A stretch of DNA of 64,000 bases from Rhizobiaceae bacterium. GTDB taxonomy: Bacteria; Pseudomonadota; Alphaproteobacteria; Rhizobiales; Rhizobiaceae. A program made the position numbers and the translations under genes. Below the pieces are notes generated by a model. It had not been told where the DNA came from and did no database searches. It was given only the letters and a program-made list of their open reading frames with translations. Within the stretch, counting starts at the first letter, position 1, and each line of letters opens with the position of its first letter. The stretch lies in assembly GCA_017644005.1 (NCBI GenBank), contig JAEPMJ010000001.1, positions 1,178,001 to 1,242,000 of the forward strand, read 5' to 3'. Shown piece after piece: positions 50,964 through 62,568 of the stretch.

Positions 50964-53603
50964 ATGAGCGCGCAGGACGGCGAGCCGCAAGGCAGAAAAT
51001 TCACCGACGAGGAACTGCAGGATCTCGTAGCAAGCACGGACAGCGGCGCACGGTCGCCGGCAAACCGTCAGATTGCGCTGCTGATATCGGGGCTGGCGCT
51101 AGCCTGGTCGTTGTTTCAGCTCTGGATAGCCCAACCCCAGCTCTGGTTCGGCGAATATCTGCCTGTGCTGAATTCGTCGCAGACACGGCCGATCCATCTC
51201 TTCTTCGCCATCGTGCTCGCATTCCTCGCATACCCGGCGCTGAAATCCTCGCCGCGCCAGTACATTCCGGTCGGCGACTGGCTTCTCGCGGCGATAGGCG
51301 GTTTCTGCACGCTCTACATTTTCGTCTTTTCGGAACATCTGGCGCTGACGGCGCGCTCCGGGCTGCCGACGCAGACGCAGATCATCGTCGGCAGCGTCGG
51401 CCTGCTCGTACTTCTGGAAGCCAGCCGGCGTGCGCTTGGACCGGCACTCACGGTCGTGGGCTCGCTGTTTCTTCTCTATGCCTATATGGGCACAGGCTGG
51501 CTGATCCCCGAACTGATCGAGCACGAAGGCCTGTCCTTCACAGCGCTGATCAACGCGCAGTGGCTCGATACGGCAGGCGTCTTCGGCATTCCGCTGGGCG
51601 TCTCAACCGCGTTCGTGTTCCTTTTTGTGCTGTTCGGTTCTCTGCTCGACAAGGCAGGCGCCGGCAACTACTTCATCAAACTCGCTTTTGCCGGGCTTGG
51701 TCATCTGCGGGGCGGCCCCGCAAAGGCGGCGGTCGTCGGTTCGGCCATGACCGGCCTGATTTCCGGTTCCTCAATTGCGAATGTGGTGACCACCGGCACC
51801 TTCACGATCCCGCTTATGAAGCGGGTCGGCTTCACCAATGAACAGGCCGGATCGGTCGAGGTCGCCTCCTCCGTCAATGGACAGATCATGCCGCCGGTGA
51901 TGGGCGCCGCCGCCTTCCTGATGGTTGAGTTCATCGGCATTTCCTACATCGAAGTCATCAAACACGCGTTCATTCCGGCGGTAATTTCCTATATCGCGCT
52001 GGTCTATATCGTGCATCTGGAGGCACTGAAGAAGGAGATGCCGGCGCTTGGCGAGGCGAAATCCTTCCCGGCGATGATACTGAAGTTCTTCATCGGTTTC
52101 GCAGTTGCAGGAGCGGCCTTCACCGGGCTGATCTATCTGGTCGGCGCGCTGCGTTCGGTGGCGCCGTCACTCACCGGGCCGATCATGATGATCGCGCTTC
52201 TGGCCGTTTACGTCTGGCTTGTCTCGATTGCTGCCAAGCGGCCTGACCTGGAGGTCGACGACCCAAACGCCGCCGAGATCAAGCTGCCCAAGGTGAACGA
52301 GGTCTACGCAACGGGCCTGCATTTCGTGCTGCCGATCGTGGTGCTGGTCTGGTTCCTGATGGTCGAACGGCAAAGCCCGGCGAAGTCGGCGTTCTACGCC
52401 ACCTCGCTGATGCTTCTGATCATCGTCACGCAGCGGCCCCTGAAGGCGGTGATGCGTGGCGCGGCAGACAATATGTGGAACGAGGCCCGTCAGGGCTTCG
52501 ACGATCTCAAGGAAGGCCTGATCGCCGGCGCCCGCAACATGATCGGCATCGGTGTCGCCACCGCGGCGGCGGGCATCATCGTGGCCACTGTCACAAAAAC
52601 ACCTATCGGCACCGAACTGGCCGGGCTGGTCGAACAGCTCTCGGGCGGCGTGCTGATCATCATGCTGATACTGGTGGGCGTGTTCTCGCTGATTCTGGGC
52701 ATGGGACTGCCGACAACCGCCAATTACATCGTGGTGTCGTCGCTGATGGCATCGGTGGTAGTTTCGCTCGGCGCGCAGGAAGGCCTGATCGTGCCGTTGA
52801 TTGCGGCCCATCTGTTTGTCTTCTATTTCGGCATCATGGCGGACGTCACGCCACCTGTCGGGCTAGCGAGTTTTGCAGCCGCGGCGGTCTCGGGCGGCGA
52901 TCCGATCCGCACCGGGTTCACGGCGTTCTTCTACTCGCTGAGAACGGTGGCGCTGCCGTTCCTGTTCATCTTCAATCCGACGCTCATTCTCTACGGAGTC
53001 GATCTCGGGACATTGTCCGGCGTTGCCCAGGCCGTGTTCGTTTTCATCGTCGCGACATTCGCGATGCTGCTCTTCGCGGCTGCCACGCAAGGCTATTTCC
53101 TCGCCCGGTCGCGCATCTACGAAAGTGCGGCGCTGCTGCTGGTCGCGTTCACGCTGTTCGTCCCGAATGTGTGGCTGAACATGGTACAGAGTCCGTTCCG
53201 AGAGGTGCCGCCCGCCCAGTTCGAAACCGTACTGGGCGAAGTAGCCGACGGTACGCAGCTCAGGCTGCAGATCGAAGGGCCGGACTTCAATACCGGCGGC
53301 ACCGCGGCAACCACGCTGACGATGAGCGCAGAGGGCGCCACGCCAGCAGAGCGCATACAGAATTCCGGCCTGCTGCTTATCCCGGAGGGCGAGATCGTGC
53401 GGCTCGACGAGCCGGCATTCGGCACGGAAGCTGCGGAGGCGCTCGGCAATTTCGACTTCTATGCCGATACACCGGTCTTCCTGGCCGCCGTGCAGGTGCC
53501 GCGTGACAGGATGCCGGAGCAGGTATTCTACATTCCGGCGCTTCTGTTGCTGGGCCTGGTGATTGCAATGCAGCGCCGGCGCCAGACACAACCGGCATTC
53601 TGA
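50964..53603 (+). CDS. TRAP transporter fused permease with C-terminal DUF3394
   Basis: Inner-membrane permease of 879 aa. An N-terminal cytosolic stretch, the 4TM and 12TM regions (VGSAMTGLISGSSIANVVTT, LILGMGLPTTANYIVVSSLM, FYFGIMADVTPPVGLASFAA) and a C-terminal roughly 150-residue DUF3394 domain flanked by two membrane segments (LLLVAFTLFVPNVWLNM and IPALLLLGLVIAMQ). A strong GGGAGGAGGGG ribosome site precedes the ATG. It is 250 residues longer than the other fused permease of this window, mainly because of DUF3394. Works with the TAXI protein encoded upstream. Confidence 0.9.
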   Translation: MSAQDGEPQGRKFTDEELQDLVASTDSGARSPANRQIALLISGLALAWSLFQLWIAQPQLWFGEYLPVLNSSQTRPIHLFFAIVLAFLAYPALKSSPRQYIPVGDWLLAAIGGFCTLYIFVFSEHLALTARSGLPTQTQIIVGSVGLLVLLEASRRALGPALTVVGSLFLLYAYMGTGWLIPELIEHEGLSFTALINAQWLDTAGVFGIPLGVSTAFVFLFVLFGSLLDKAGAGNYFIKLAFAGLGHLRGGPAKAAVVGSAMTGLISGSSIANVVTTGTFTIPLMKRVGFTNEQAGSVEVASSVNGQIMPPVMGAAAFLMVEFIGISYIEVIKHAFIPAVISYIALVYIVHLEALKKEMPALGEAKSFPAMILKFFIGFAVAGAAFTGLIYLVGALRSVAPSLTGPIMMIALLAVYVWLVSIAAKRPDLEVDDPNAAEIKLPKVNEVYATGLHFVLPIVVLVWFLMVERQSPAKSAFYATSLMLLIIVTQRPLKAVMRGAADNMWNEARQGFDDLKEGLIAGARNMIGIGVATAAAGIIVATVTKTPIGTELAGLVEQLSGGVLIIMLILVGVFSLILGMGLPTTANYIVVSSLMASVVVSLGAQEGLIVPLIAAHLFVFYFGIMADVTPPVGLASFAAAAVSGGDPIRTGFTAFFYSLRTVALPFLFIFNPTLILYGVDLGTLSGVAQAVFVFIVATFAMLLFAAATQGYFLARSRIYESAALLLVAFTLFVPNVWLNMVQSPFREVPPAQFETVLGEVADGTQLRLQIEGPDFNTGGTAATTLTMSAEGATPAERIQNSGLLLIPEGEIVRLDEPAFGTEAAEALGNFDFYADTPVFLAAVQVPRDRMPEQVFYIPALLLLGLVIAMQRRRQTQPAF

Positions 53604-53615
53604 GAGGGAACGGTC

Positions 53616-54044
53616 ATGTACAAGTCCATTCTGCTTCCGATCGACCTTTCGGCACCGGCCAGCTGGTCGCAATCGCTGCCGGCGGCGCTCCAGATGATGG
53701 GAAAAGGCGGCACGCTTCATGTGCTGACCGTCATCCCCGACTTCGGAATGTCGGTTGTCGGCAGCTTTTTCGAAAAGGGCTTCGAGAAGAAGGCGCTTCG
53801 GCAAGTCGGCGAAAAGCTGACGGAGTGGGTCAGGTCGAATGTCGATGACGGCATCGACGTTCATCCACATGTGACGCATGGTCGTGTGTATGAGCAGATC
53901 ATCAATGCCGCGGACAAGCTGGAAGTCGATGCAATCGTCATTGCGGCACATACACCGGAGCTCGCCGATTATCTCCTGGGTCCGAACGCGGCGCGAGTGG
54001 TGCGGCACGCCAAGCAAAGCGTCTTCGTGGTCAGGGGGAGCTAA
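53616..54044 (+). CDS. universal stress protein UspA family
   Basis: Cytosolic UspA-fold protein of 142 aa. The start MYKSILLPIDLSAPASWSQS and the ATP-binding-like C-terminal stretch AARVVRHAKQSVFVVRG are typical (consensus G-x2-G-x9-G-S/T is only partly kept as LLGPNAARVVRHAKQSV). Located 12 bp behind a TRAP permease gene. In the ectoine system TeaABC the UspA-like TeaD modulates the transporter; the same role here is a fair inference. Confidence 0.88.
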   Translation: MYKSILLPIDLSAPASWSQSLPAALQMMGKGGTLHVLTVIPDFGMSVVGSFFEKGFEKKALRQVGEKLTEWVRSNVDDGIDVHPHVTHGRVYEQIINAADKLEVDAIVIAAHTPELADYLLGPNAARVVRHAKQSVFVVRGS

Positions 54045-54050
54045 CCGGCC

Positions 54051-55376
54051 ATGTCGGGTCACCTTTTCGGAAGGTCGACATCCGAACTGATCGCTGCCGA
54101 GCGGGGAGAAGGCTGCTACATTTTCGACAAGTCCGGTCGCGCCTATCTGGACGGCGGCGGGGGTGCGGCAGTCTCTTGCCTCGGCCATTCCGACGCGGGC
54201 GTGCGCGCGGCGATCCACGAACAGCTCGACCGCATCGCATTTGCCCATACGGGATTTTTCACCACAGATGCGGCAGAAGAGCTGGCAGATCTGCTGATCG
54301 CCAACGCGCCTGCCGGAATCGAGCGGGTCTATCTGCTTTCCGGCGGTTCGGAAGCTAACGAGGCGGCGATCAAGCTTGCACGGCAGTATTTCCTGGAAAT
54401 AGGGCAACCGTCGCGGCACCGCATGATCGCCCGGCGGCAGAGTTATCACGGCAACACGCTTGGCGCGCTCGCGGCCGGCGGCAACGCCGCGCGGCGTGAG
54501 AAATATGCACCCCTGCTGGTGGAGACGTTTCACATCGCGCCCTGCCACGAATACCGGTTTCGCGAAGAGGGCGAAAGCGCCTACGAATATGGCCAGCGTG
54601 CCGCCAACGAGCTGGAAACAGAGCTAAGACGGCTCGGGCCCGAAACGGTGATGGCGTTCATCGCCGAGCCCGTAGTCGGCGCGACGCTGGGCGCGGTGCC
54701 CGCTGTCGAAGGCTATTTCCGCCGCATTCGCGAGATATGCGACCGCCACGGCGTGCTGCTGATCCTCGACGAGGTGATGTGCGGTATGGGCCGCACCGGC
54801 ACGCTGTTCGCCTGCGAGCAGGACGGCGTGGCCCCCGACATTGTAACGATCGCCAAGGGACTGGGCGCCGGCTACATGCCGATCGGTGCGATGCTGTGCA
54901 GCGGCACGATCTACGACACGATCGCGCGGGGCTCCGGCAGTTTCCAGCACGGCCACACCTATCACGGCCACCCGCTTGCGGCCGCTGCGGGCGGGGCGGT
55001 GATGAAGGCGCTTCTGGAACGCGATCTCCTGGTACAGGTGCAAAGCCGGGGGCGCTATCTCGAGGCCGCGCTGAACCGGAGGTTTGGCCAGCATCCCAAT
55101 GTCGGCGACATCCGGGGACGAGGGCTGTTTCGGGCCATCGAGCTGGTGGAAGATCGCGCGACCGGCCGGCCCTTCGACCCTTCGCTCAAACTGCACGCGC
55201 GCATCAAGTCGGCTGCGCTAGAGGAGGGACTGTTCTGTTACCCCGGAAGCGGAACCTTCGACGGCAATGCAGGGGATCACGTGCTTCTCGCACCACCATT
55301 CATCATCAGCGAGGCCGAACTCGACGAGGTAACGGCGCGACTCGCCAAGGCGGTCGAGCGGGCGCTGGCCGCGTGA
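54051..55376 (+). CDS. class III (omega) aminotransferase
   Basis: PLP-dependent aminotransferase of 441 aa. The PLP-contacting stretch LLSGGSEANEAAIKLARQY, the SYHGNTLGALA loop, the LILDEVMCGMGRTGTLFA aspartate motif and the PLP lysine in DIVTIAKGLGAGYMPIGAM are all intact. Such enzymes transaminate omega-amino or beta-amino acids. Placed between UspA and a beta-keto acid cleavage enzyme whose GTG start overlaps its stop, it most likely turns the imported amino acid into a keto acid. Confidence 0.92.
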   Translation: MSGHLFGRSTSELIAAERGEGCYIFDKSGRAYLDGGGGAAVSCLGHSDAGVRAAIHEQLDRIAFAHTGFFTTDAAEELADLLIANAPAGIERVYLLSGGSEANEAAIKLARQYFLEIGQPSRHRMIARRQSYHGNTLGALAAGGNAARREKYAPLLVETFHIAPCHEYRFREEGESAYEYGQRAANELETELRRLGPETVMAFIAEPVVGATLGAVPAVEGYFRRIREICDRHGVLLILDEVMCGMGRTGTLFACEQDGVAPDIVTIAKGLGAGYMPIGAMLCSGTIYDTIARGSGSFQHGHTYHGHPLAAAAGGAVMKALLERDLLVQVQSRGRYLEAALNRRFGQHPNVGDIRGRGLFRAIELVEDRATGRPFDPSLKLHARIKSAALEEGLFCYPGSGTFDGNAGDHVLLAPPFIISEAELDEVTARLAKAVERALAA

Positions 55377-56170
55377 GCCGGCTGGCAACGCTGCCGGATA
55401 TCATGCTGGCGCCCAATGGTGCGCGCCTCGGCAAGGCCGATCATCCCGCGCTTCCGGTAACGGTCGCAGAAACGGTCGCGGCGGCCCGCGCCGCATGCGA
55501 GGCCGGTGCGCAGGCGCTGCACGCGCATGTGCGGGATACGGAAGGCCGGCATGTGCTGGACGCCGGACTTTATCGCGAGCTGATCGCCGAAATGTCGCGG
55601 GCGGTGCCGGCCATGCCGGTGCAGATCACCACCGAGGCAGTCGGGCGCTACACACCGGACGAACAGCGGCAGGTGGTGCGCGACGTGATCCCGGAAGGCG
55701 TATCGGTGGCGCTGCGGGAAATGTGGCCGCTGGCAGGCCCGGACATGCAGGCCGCGCGCTTTTATGCCTGGGCAGATGAAGCCGGCATCGCCGTGCAGCA
55801 TATTCTGTACGCGCCGGAGGACGTCAGCCGCCTGCTCGCATTGTCCTCTGCCGGCGATGTTCCGAAACCACTGCAGATGCTGTTCGTGCTCGGCCGATAT
55901 GCGACCCCCAGCGAAGGCCGCCCCGATGACCTGCAAGGCTTCCTGGATGCGGCGGCCGGGATGCCCGAAGGCAGCGAATGGGCGGTCTGCGCGTTCGGGC
56001 AGCCGGAACAGGCCTGCCTGCTTGCCGCTGCGCGGCGCGGCGGCAGGATGCGGATCGGGTTCGAGAACAACCTGCTGCGCCCGGACGGCAGCCCGGCGCG
56101 GGACAATGCCGAGCAGGTCTTGGCGCTGCGTCAGGCACTCGCCGAAGAAGGGCTTTGCCTTACGCCCTAG
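55373..56170 (+). CDS. beta-keto acid cleavage enzyme (BKACE, DUF849)
   Basis: Zn-dependent TIM-barrel enzyme of 265 aa of the family of 3-keto-5-aminohexanoate cleavage enzyme, which splits a beta-keto acid with acetyl-CoA to acetoacetate and a new CoA ester. The zinc ligands are in GAQALHAHVRDTEG near residue 45, and PVQITTEAVGRY and RIGFENNLLRPDG match the family. The GTG start overlaps the aminotransferase stop (GTGA). It is 30-40 residues shorter than typical BKACEs, mainly in loops. A longer frame upstream is only out-of-frame aminotransferase DNA. Confidence 0.85.
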   Translation: MSRLATLPDIMLAPNGARLGKADHPALPVTVAETVAAARAACEAGAQALHAHVRDTEGRHVLDAGLYRELIAEMSRAVPAMPVQITTEAVGRYTPDEQRQVVRDVIPEGVSVALREMWPLAGPDMQAARFYAWADEAGIAVQHILYAPEDVSRLLALSSAGDVPKPLQMLFVLGRYATPSEGRPDDLQGFLDAAAGMPEGSEWAVCAFGQPEQACLLAAARRGGRMRIGFENNLLRPDGSPARDNAEQVLALRQALAEEGLCLTP

Positions 56171-56370
56171 GCTGTTGCGGCTTTAGCCAGCCCTCGCGGA
56201 GCAGGCCAGAGTGAGCCGACCGACCGCGCACCTATCCCGCAAGGGCGATGCTCTTCGCGCCGTCAACCTGAATCTCGACACCGCGACCCGCGCCGGTATG
56301 CGCATGCCGGGCATGATGAGCCCTAATGGAGTTCGAGATGGGAGCCGATGCCGGCGCGGCGGGGTACACC

Positions 56371-58317
56371 CTAGCGCAAGGGCACAGAAAGACGCACCTT
56401 GCCACCGTAAGCCTCGTACTGAGGCGCGCCGACCCCATCGTAGTATCCATCTAGCAGCAGTCGCCAATTGGCGCTGGCCACAGCCACCTGGAGGTCGAAC
56501 TTCGCCCGTAGCGTATTGTTGCCGGGCAAGGAACCCTTGCCTGCCGGGGTGCCGCGAACCCCGAAACTGTAGACGCCCGATGCCCCTACCCGCGCCGAGA
56601 CGACCGTTCCTTCGCCGATCGATAGTGCCTTCTCAAGCGAAGGCCCGAACCGCAATTCGCCCAGGGACACGGTCTGAGCGGGGATCACGTTAGACAACGC
56701 ATCTACATAGCTATGCTGCGTCTCTTCAAAGTAGCTCGCAGCGGCAAACAGGTTCAGCCGGTAGCTGCCCATCCAGACGTAACCTGTCACCTTGCCGTAA
56801 GCCATCCAGCGCGTCGTGCCGAAAGCATCCGTGTAGGTACCAAACGGCGTTACGCTGTTTGATGACTGGCCCCAGGCTGCTCTGCCCTCGAACAGAAGGT
56901 TTCTGTCTGGAGTGCGCCAGGCGATATAGGGCCCGGCCATCCAGCCGGTGCCGTTCACATTGGCCAAACCGTCATTCTCTCTGGCCCAGTCCACCTGAAT
57001 GAGCCCCCCGACCAACAAATCCCGCGAAACGAAATAGTGCCCACCGGCATAGACGACCCACAACGAACTGTTTGCGGTACCCGCATTCGCCGTAGAGCCA
57101 TGGATTTCGGTCCACAGATCGTATTTCGTACGACCGCTGTCTGCGCGACCTTCTTCGGGAGGGGCGCCGCCATGTGCGGCAAAGGCCAACGGATAGCCGG
57201 TTGACCGCCGCGAACCCCGAGGAACCTCCAGACGCTCGAAAGCGGCGGTCACTCTTCTGTCTGCATAGTCGTTCGGTCCTTGCGTTGTCTCGGCCGTAGC
57301 CGTGCCATCGTACCGCCCATCAATTCCATCCTGAACGTGGGCGAGGCTTGTTGCGAACGCTAGCGCCAAGCCGGAAGAGTTGCCTTCCATAGCCAGGAAA
57401 CCAAGCGGCCCGCCGCTCGCGAAACCTGACCCCTCGAACATGCCTCCAATGTCGGGTTGATTGTTGGCGATGTGGGAAAGCCGGTTATTCAGGAAACTGG
57501 CGATCACATTCTGAGTGGCCTCGACAACGGTCGCCCGCACGATGACCTGCTGGGCAGCTGTATTGGGGTTGCCGTGTCCGTCGTGAGCCGCCCCGGCAGG
57601 CACATCGATCGTTACGTCGCCGCTGCCGGTGGGGGTTATGGTTGCGGTGTAGGCGGCACCACCTCCCGCTAGGGCGGAGACACTTGCATTTGTCACCGCG
57701 AGGTCCGTTTCCGCAAAGCCGGTGACGTCTTCGGAGAAGGTGATGGTGATGCTAAACGGCTGCCTTCCCACCAGGGTTGCAGGTGCGCCGCTGACTGTGA
57801 CGGTAGGGCTTGTAGTGTCGGGAGTCGTACAACCGGCGGCGGGTTCGAAAACATCTGTTGCCGCACACGCCGTGATTCCGGCGGTCGTATTGATACCGAT
57901 CGCCGTTCTTTCGATCGACCAATAGCCGCCAGCGCTGTCCTGGAAAAGGCAGAACGGCCCCGGCGTAAATGCCTTCAATATGTTGCTAGCACCGAATGTG
58001 AGGGTGTTTATCACACCGCTTGCACCCCCGGCACCGGCGGGGTCGTGCGGGCGCGCGCCTGAAATACCTCCGCCACATCCCTGGTTAAGGAGGACTGCAG
58101 CACCACGGTCGAAGGTTCCAGGCGGTTCGCACGCCGCAATGTCGCTTTCATCGAAGCACACGGCGGCTAGATCGACACGACCCAGCGCAAAGCTCCCGCT
58201 CGTGGGGTCCTGCAAGGCGCCCATCGCAGGCAAAGCGGCAACGACGACAAAAGCCGCTGCGATCAGCATGGCGATAGGGTAACGCCGGGGCCCCAGCCAA
58301 CCCGGCCAAAAGATCAT
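56371..58317 (-). CDS. autotransporter-like outer membrane protein with Ig-like domain
   Basis: Surface protein of 648 aa. Hydrophobic signal/anchor at residues 15-34. Residues about 35-165 are Cys-containing and unrecognised. Residues about 168-255 form a bacterial Ig-like module (SPTVTVSGAPATLVGRQPFS, TFSEDVTGFAETDLAV). The C-terminal roughly 270 residues show alternating beta strands ending in YEAYGGKVRLSVPLR, consistent with an outer-membrane beta-barrel. It is alone between the BKACE operon and tRNA-Ala, with codon use noticeably less GC-biased than its neighbours, hinting at acquisition. The 200 bp after its stop hold no gene. Confidence 0.75.
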   Translation of the reverse strand: MIFWPGWLGPRRYPIAMLIAAAFVVVAALPAMGALQDPTSGSFALGRVDLAAVCFDESDIAACEPPGTFDRGAAVLLNQGCGGGISGARPHDPAGAGGASGVINTLTFGASNILKAFTPGPFCLFQDSAGGYWSIERTAIGINTTAGITACAATDVFEPAAGCTTPDTTSPTVTVSGAPATLVGRQPFSITITFSEDVTGFAETDLAVTNASVSALAGGGAAYTATITPTGSGDVTIDVPAGAAHDGHGNPNTAAQQVIVRATVVEATQNVIASFLNNRLSHIANNQPDIGGMFEGSGFASGGPLGFLAMEGNSSGLALAFATSLAHVQDGIDGRYDGTATAETTQGPNDYADRRVTAAFERLEVPRGSRRSTGYPLAFAAHGGAPPEEGRADSGRTKYDLWTEIHGSTANAGTANSSLWVVYAGGHYFVSRDLLVGGLIQVDWARENDGLANVNGTGWMAGPYIAWRTPDRNLLFEGRAAWGQSSNSVTPFGTYTDAFGTTRWMAYGKVTGYVWMGSYRLNLFAAASYFEETQHSYVDALSNVIPAQTVSLGELRFGPSLEKALSIGEGTVVSARVGASGVYSFGVRGTPAGKGSLPGNNTLRAKFDLQVAVASANWRLLLDGYYDGVGAPQYEAYGGKVRLSVPLR

Positions 58318-58647
58318 GTCGTCCCCCTAACGACCGCATCTTTTGTTTGGCACGGCGTGCCTCAATCGCCGTGTGACCGTTCCCCGTTAGCGTTATAATT
58401 CCAAACAAAGCCGGAAAGCACAATACAAGCAGCGTTCAGCTGCGGTGCACACAGAAATCTGTCGAAAGCCATAGGCGCTCACACCGAGGTCGATTTCCCG
58501 CCTAACTCCTGAGCAGCGCTCCGGGAGTTCGCTAAGAAGCCCGACGCGTCACCAACCTGGGTGGGTACTCGCCATGAGTAGGCGGGAAGTCCACGACGCC
58601 CGCTAACGCCTTGATAATGATCGCCAACTGGTGGGGAAATAGCGAAT
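58318..58647. other. gene-free interval between the autotransporter gene and tRNA-Ala
   Basis: About 330 bp. The part next to the autotransporter is AT-richer (GTTATAATTCCAAAC near 58391-58405) and probably carries its promoter. The rest reads through weak frames continuous with the tRNA and shows no recognisable protein or attachment repeat. Confidence 0.4.
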
Positions 58648-58723
<76 letters not shown>

Positions 58724-58886
58724 ACACTTCCGGCACTTGCCGGTGCCGTTTCCGGCGAAGAGGTCTGGCCCGCCTCGCGGCTGGCCAATGTGCTGGCGGC
58801 TTCTAGACCTGTCACCAGCGAAGATCAAGACCCGCCGAAGCGGTTAAATGCACCGCACCTGTCAGAACAGATGGGGCCGCACGCCC

Positions 58887-59282
58887 CTAGCTGTCGTCGT
58901 CGTCGTCGTCAACGTCGATGATGCCCGACACATCGTCATCGTCATCTTCATCGTCTTCGAGGAAAGTGTCATCGTCGTCGTCGCCAAGATCGACATCGTC
59001 ATCGTCTTCGAGATCGACGTCCGGGTCGCTCGATGACTTCTTGTTGTCGTCGTCATCCTCGGCGTCTTCCAGCGAAACGACTTCGACGTCCTCGTTCTCG
59101 GTTTCCGCTTCCGCGGTTTCCGCTTCCTCCTCTTCCTCGACTTCCTTCACGTCGTCTTCGAAGAAGCTGAGCGGATAACTTTTGCCGCTATAGGGCGAGA
59201 CGATCGGATCCTTGTTCAGATCGTAGAATTTCCGGCCCGTGTCGGGGCAAATTCTTTTGGTTCCAAGCTCGAGTTTTGCCAC
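58887..59282 (-). CDS. TIGR02300 family FYDLN acidic-domain protein
   Basis: Protein of 131 aa. The start is GTG at 59282 (read as MAKLELGTKRICPDTGRKF), the conserved family start; an ATG six codons upstream (59300) is possible. Residues 9-40 hold the FYDLNKDPIVSPYSGKSYP motif with one Cys, resembling a small zinc-ribbon half. The rest is extremely acidic (Asp/Glu runs to the C terminus). Widely conserved in alphaproteobacteria next to aroA, function unknown. GTC/GTCGTC triplet runs in the DNA are just its Asp codons. Confidence 0.92.
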   Translation of the reverse strand: MAKLELGTKRICPDTGRKFYDLNKDPIVSPYSGKSYPLSFFEDDVKEVEEEEEAETAEAETENEDVEVVSLEDAEDDDDNKKSSSDPDVDLEDDDDVDLGDDDDDTFLEDDEDDDDDVSGIIDVDDDDDDS

Positions 59283-59371
59283 GCTGCTGCCTCTGCTCAT
59301 CCTTGGCCGGTACGTCCGGGGGAGGCGCGGCGTCCGGCAATTTCAGTCCGTAAATAGGTCGGTCCCCATAA

Positions 59372-61593
<2,222 letters not shown>

Positions 61594-61616
61594 GGGGCGT
61601 GTGTTCTTTCCACAGC

Positions 61617-61649
61617 CCTCATCCTGAGCTTGTCGAAGGGGCGAGGACG
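61617..61649. repeat. dispersed HPELVEG-type palindromic repeat
   Basis: CCCTCATCCTGAGCTTGTCG-AAGGGGCGAGG, a well-known dispersed element of alphaproteobacterial genomes that reads HPELVEG in one frame and FDKLRMR in the other. It lies in the 146-bp space between the SDR gene and cmk. Confidence 0.7.
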
Positions 61650-61739
61650 CTCGTTACGCTCACCTCGAGCCAGGCGAAGCGTCCGGTTGCCAAAACAGTC
61701 CTCCCGTGGCACTGCCCGAAGATCGAACGGGACGAGTGC

Positions 61740-62384
61740 ATGAGCCTCATCATTGCCATTGACGGGCCGGCCGCATCCGGCAAGGGGACGCTGGCCAGGC
61801 GACTGGCCGACACCTACCGCCTCAATCATCTCGACACCGGGCTCACCTACCGCGCGGTCGCGCACCGTATGCTGATCCACGGTCTGCCGCTCGACAATCA
61901 GTCTGCGGCGGAAACGGCGGCACGCCAGATCGATCTCGGCGCGCTGGACCGTTCGGTGCTTGCCGCGCACGAGATCGGCGAGGCGGCGTCGAAAGTTGCG
62001 GTGATGCCCGGTGTGCGGGCGGCCCTTGTGGAAGCGCAGCGGCGCTTCGCCGCCGAGCCGCCGGGTGCGGTGCTGGATGGCCGGGACATCGGCACGGTGG
62101 TGTGTCCCGACGCCGATTTGAAACTTTATGTGACGGCCTCGCCGCAGGAACGTGCGCGCCGCCGCCATGCAGAAATTATCGCCAGCGGCGGCACCGCAGA
62201 CGAGGCGGCGATCCTTGCCGACATCGAAAAGCGCGACGCACGTGACATGGGGCGGGCCGATTCTCCGCTCAGGCCCGCAGACGACGCGCACTTGCTAGAT
62301 ACGACCACAATGGATATAGAAGCCGCGTTTCGCGCCGCGCGCGAGCTGGTGGACCAGACAATCGCGGCGCGTAACTCAGACTGA
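61740..62384 (+). CDS. cmk: cytidylate kinase
   Basis: Nucleoside monophosphate kinase of 214 aa that phosphorylates CMP and dCMP. The P-loop [18 protein letters not shown] is at residues 4-21, [15 protein letters not shown] is the CMP-binding stretch, and [19 protein letters not shown] the conserved Arg/Asp site. The ATG at 61740 is the family start; upstream frame is repeat DNA. Conserved aroA-cmk-rpsA neighbourhood. Confidence 0.96.
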   Translation: MSLIIAIDGPAASGKGTLARRLADTYRLNHLDTGLTYRAVAHRMLIHGLPLDNQSAAETAARQIDLGALDRSVLAAHEIGEAASKVAVMPGVRAALVEAQRRFAAEPPGAVLDGRDIGTVVCPDADLKLYVTASPQERARRRHAEIIASGGTADEAAILADIEKRDARDMGRADSPLRPADDAHLLDTTTMDIEAAFRAARELVDQTIAARNSD

Positions 62385-62568
62385 GACGGCTTTCGGGCTT
62401 TGGCCCGTCCCGTTTTGGACAAAGAACCGCCTGCAGAACAGTCCGCTGCGCCGAAACCGCCAATGTGCGGGCATGGCTTTCTGAACGAAGCCCGGACGTT
62501 CCCTGTAGGCAAAACGCAACGCTAACCCCTCGGCGCCTGCCCGAAATACGGGCTTTCCAGGAGTTTCA

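Noticed and set aside
52863-54548. 561-codon minus-strand open frame across permease, UspA and aminotransferase genes
   Set aside because: It spans three conserved plus-strand genes and has no domain resemblance.
54737-55372. N-terminal extension of the BKACE frame
   Set aside because: It is out-of-frame aminotransferase DNA; GTG at 55373 begins the conserved protein.
58890-59050. GTC/GTCGTC triplet runs that look like a microsatellite
   Set aside because: They are Asp codons on the minus strand of the acidic TIGR02300 protein.
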